Source of the DNA: Paenibacillus endophyticus
Lineage (GTDB): Bacteria; Bacillota; Bacilli; Paenibacillales; Paenibacillaceae
Reading direction: 5' to 3'
NCBI RefSeq assembly: GCF_014192395.1
Contig: NZ_JACHXW010000005.1
Location: 248,001-312,000, forward strand
DNA length: 64,000 nucleotides
The notes below the pieces were generated by a model. The model did no database searches and was not told where the DNA came from. It worked only from the letters and a program-made list of their open reading frames with translations. This document shows, in pieces, positions 63,913 to 64,000 of this stretch (the first letter of the stretch is position 1; the number at the start of each line of letters is the position of its first letter). Position numbers and translations under genes: made by a program.

Positions 63913-64000
63913 TATAACAATGAATAAAATATTTACCTTATTGCATGACCACTCTGAATGCTGCAGCATGCAGACACTATTATTTAGAGGCTATAGAATC

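Noticed and set aside
1..64000. CRISPR arrays, tRNA or rRNA genes
   Set aside because: No regularly spaced direct repeats and no RNA-gene signatures were seen on reading either strand.

Overview
The window looks like the chromosome of a spore-forming, Paenibacillus-like firmicute. It carries a GerA-type germination gene, spoVIF and spoVM, and two gene blocks in the order known from Bacillus subtilis: remA-gmk-rpoZ / coaBC-priA-def-fmt-rsmB-rlmN-prpC-prkC-rsgA-rpe / spoVM / rpmB / asp23-fakA-degV-recG, and rqcH / calcium ATPase. No rRNA, tRNA or CRISPR array was seen. The assignment to a genus is inference from gene content and order.

Region 1 (1-1940): the start of a gerXA-type gene on the minus strand, then a LexA-controlled operon on the plus strand. 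That operon has a small conserved ORF and a Y-family DNA polymerase gene (UvrX/DinB class). The polymerase is cut inside its catalytic Ser-Ile-Asp-Glu (SIDE) motif.

Region 2 (about 1938-23013): an A+T-rich mobile element of 21,072 bp. It begins with a four-gene transposition module: three tyrosine recombinases and a TnpC-like protein, resembling Tn554-family or recombinase-in-trio elements. Its cargo is an Amj-type lipid II flippase; a complete LexA-box polymerase-yolD pair closely related to the genes it interrupted; and a defence-like island. The island has a QxK-type nuclease, an XRE regulator, a DGQHR (DndB-like) protein, a PHP/ABC-ATPase of the TrlF type, and a 1397-residue STAND NTPase with a Cap4/DUF4297-like N-terminus (Avs2-like). 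Removing 21,072 bp rejoins the interrupted polymerase in frame as 421 codons. The cargo copy, read from its TTG start, is also 421 codons, and it differs synonymously at the exact insertion core.

Region 3 (23013-28800): the 3' part of the interrupted polymerase, its YolD partner, a HAD phosphatase, a membrane protein, a DUF2515 protein, an HMCES/YedK protein and SpoVIF.

Region 4 (28812-53225): a mostly minus-strand housekeeping block. It covers recombination (recG, priA), fatty-acid kinase (fakA/degV), ribosome assembly and modification (rsgA, rlmN, rsmB, rpmB), formyl-Met handling (fmt, def), Ser/Thr phospho-signalling (prkC/prpC), CoA synthesis (coaBC), and rpoZ-gmk-remA. A lineage-specific stretch at 47.4-52.0 kb sits between coaBC and rpoZ. 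It holds a YfiT/BstA-like protein, a NUDIX protein, a siderophore-binding lipoprotein and an AraC regulator, both with Fur-like sites, and two small membrane proteins.

Region 5 (53567-64000): a bifunctional homocysteine methyltransferase/methylene-THF reductase, dapF, a P-type calcium ATPase, rqcH, a PHP phosphoesterase, a LysR regulator and an uncharacterised protein.
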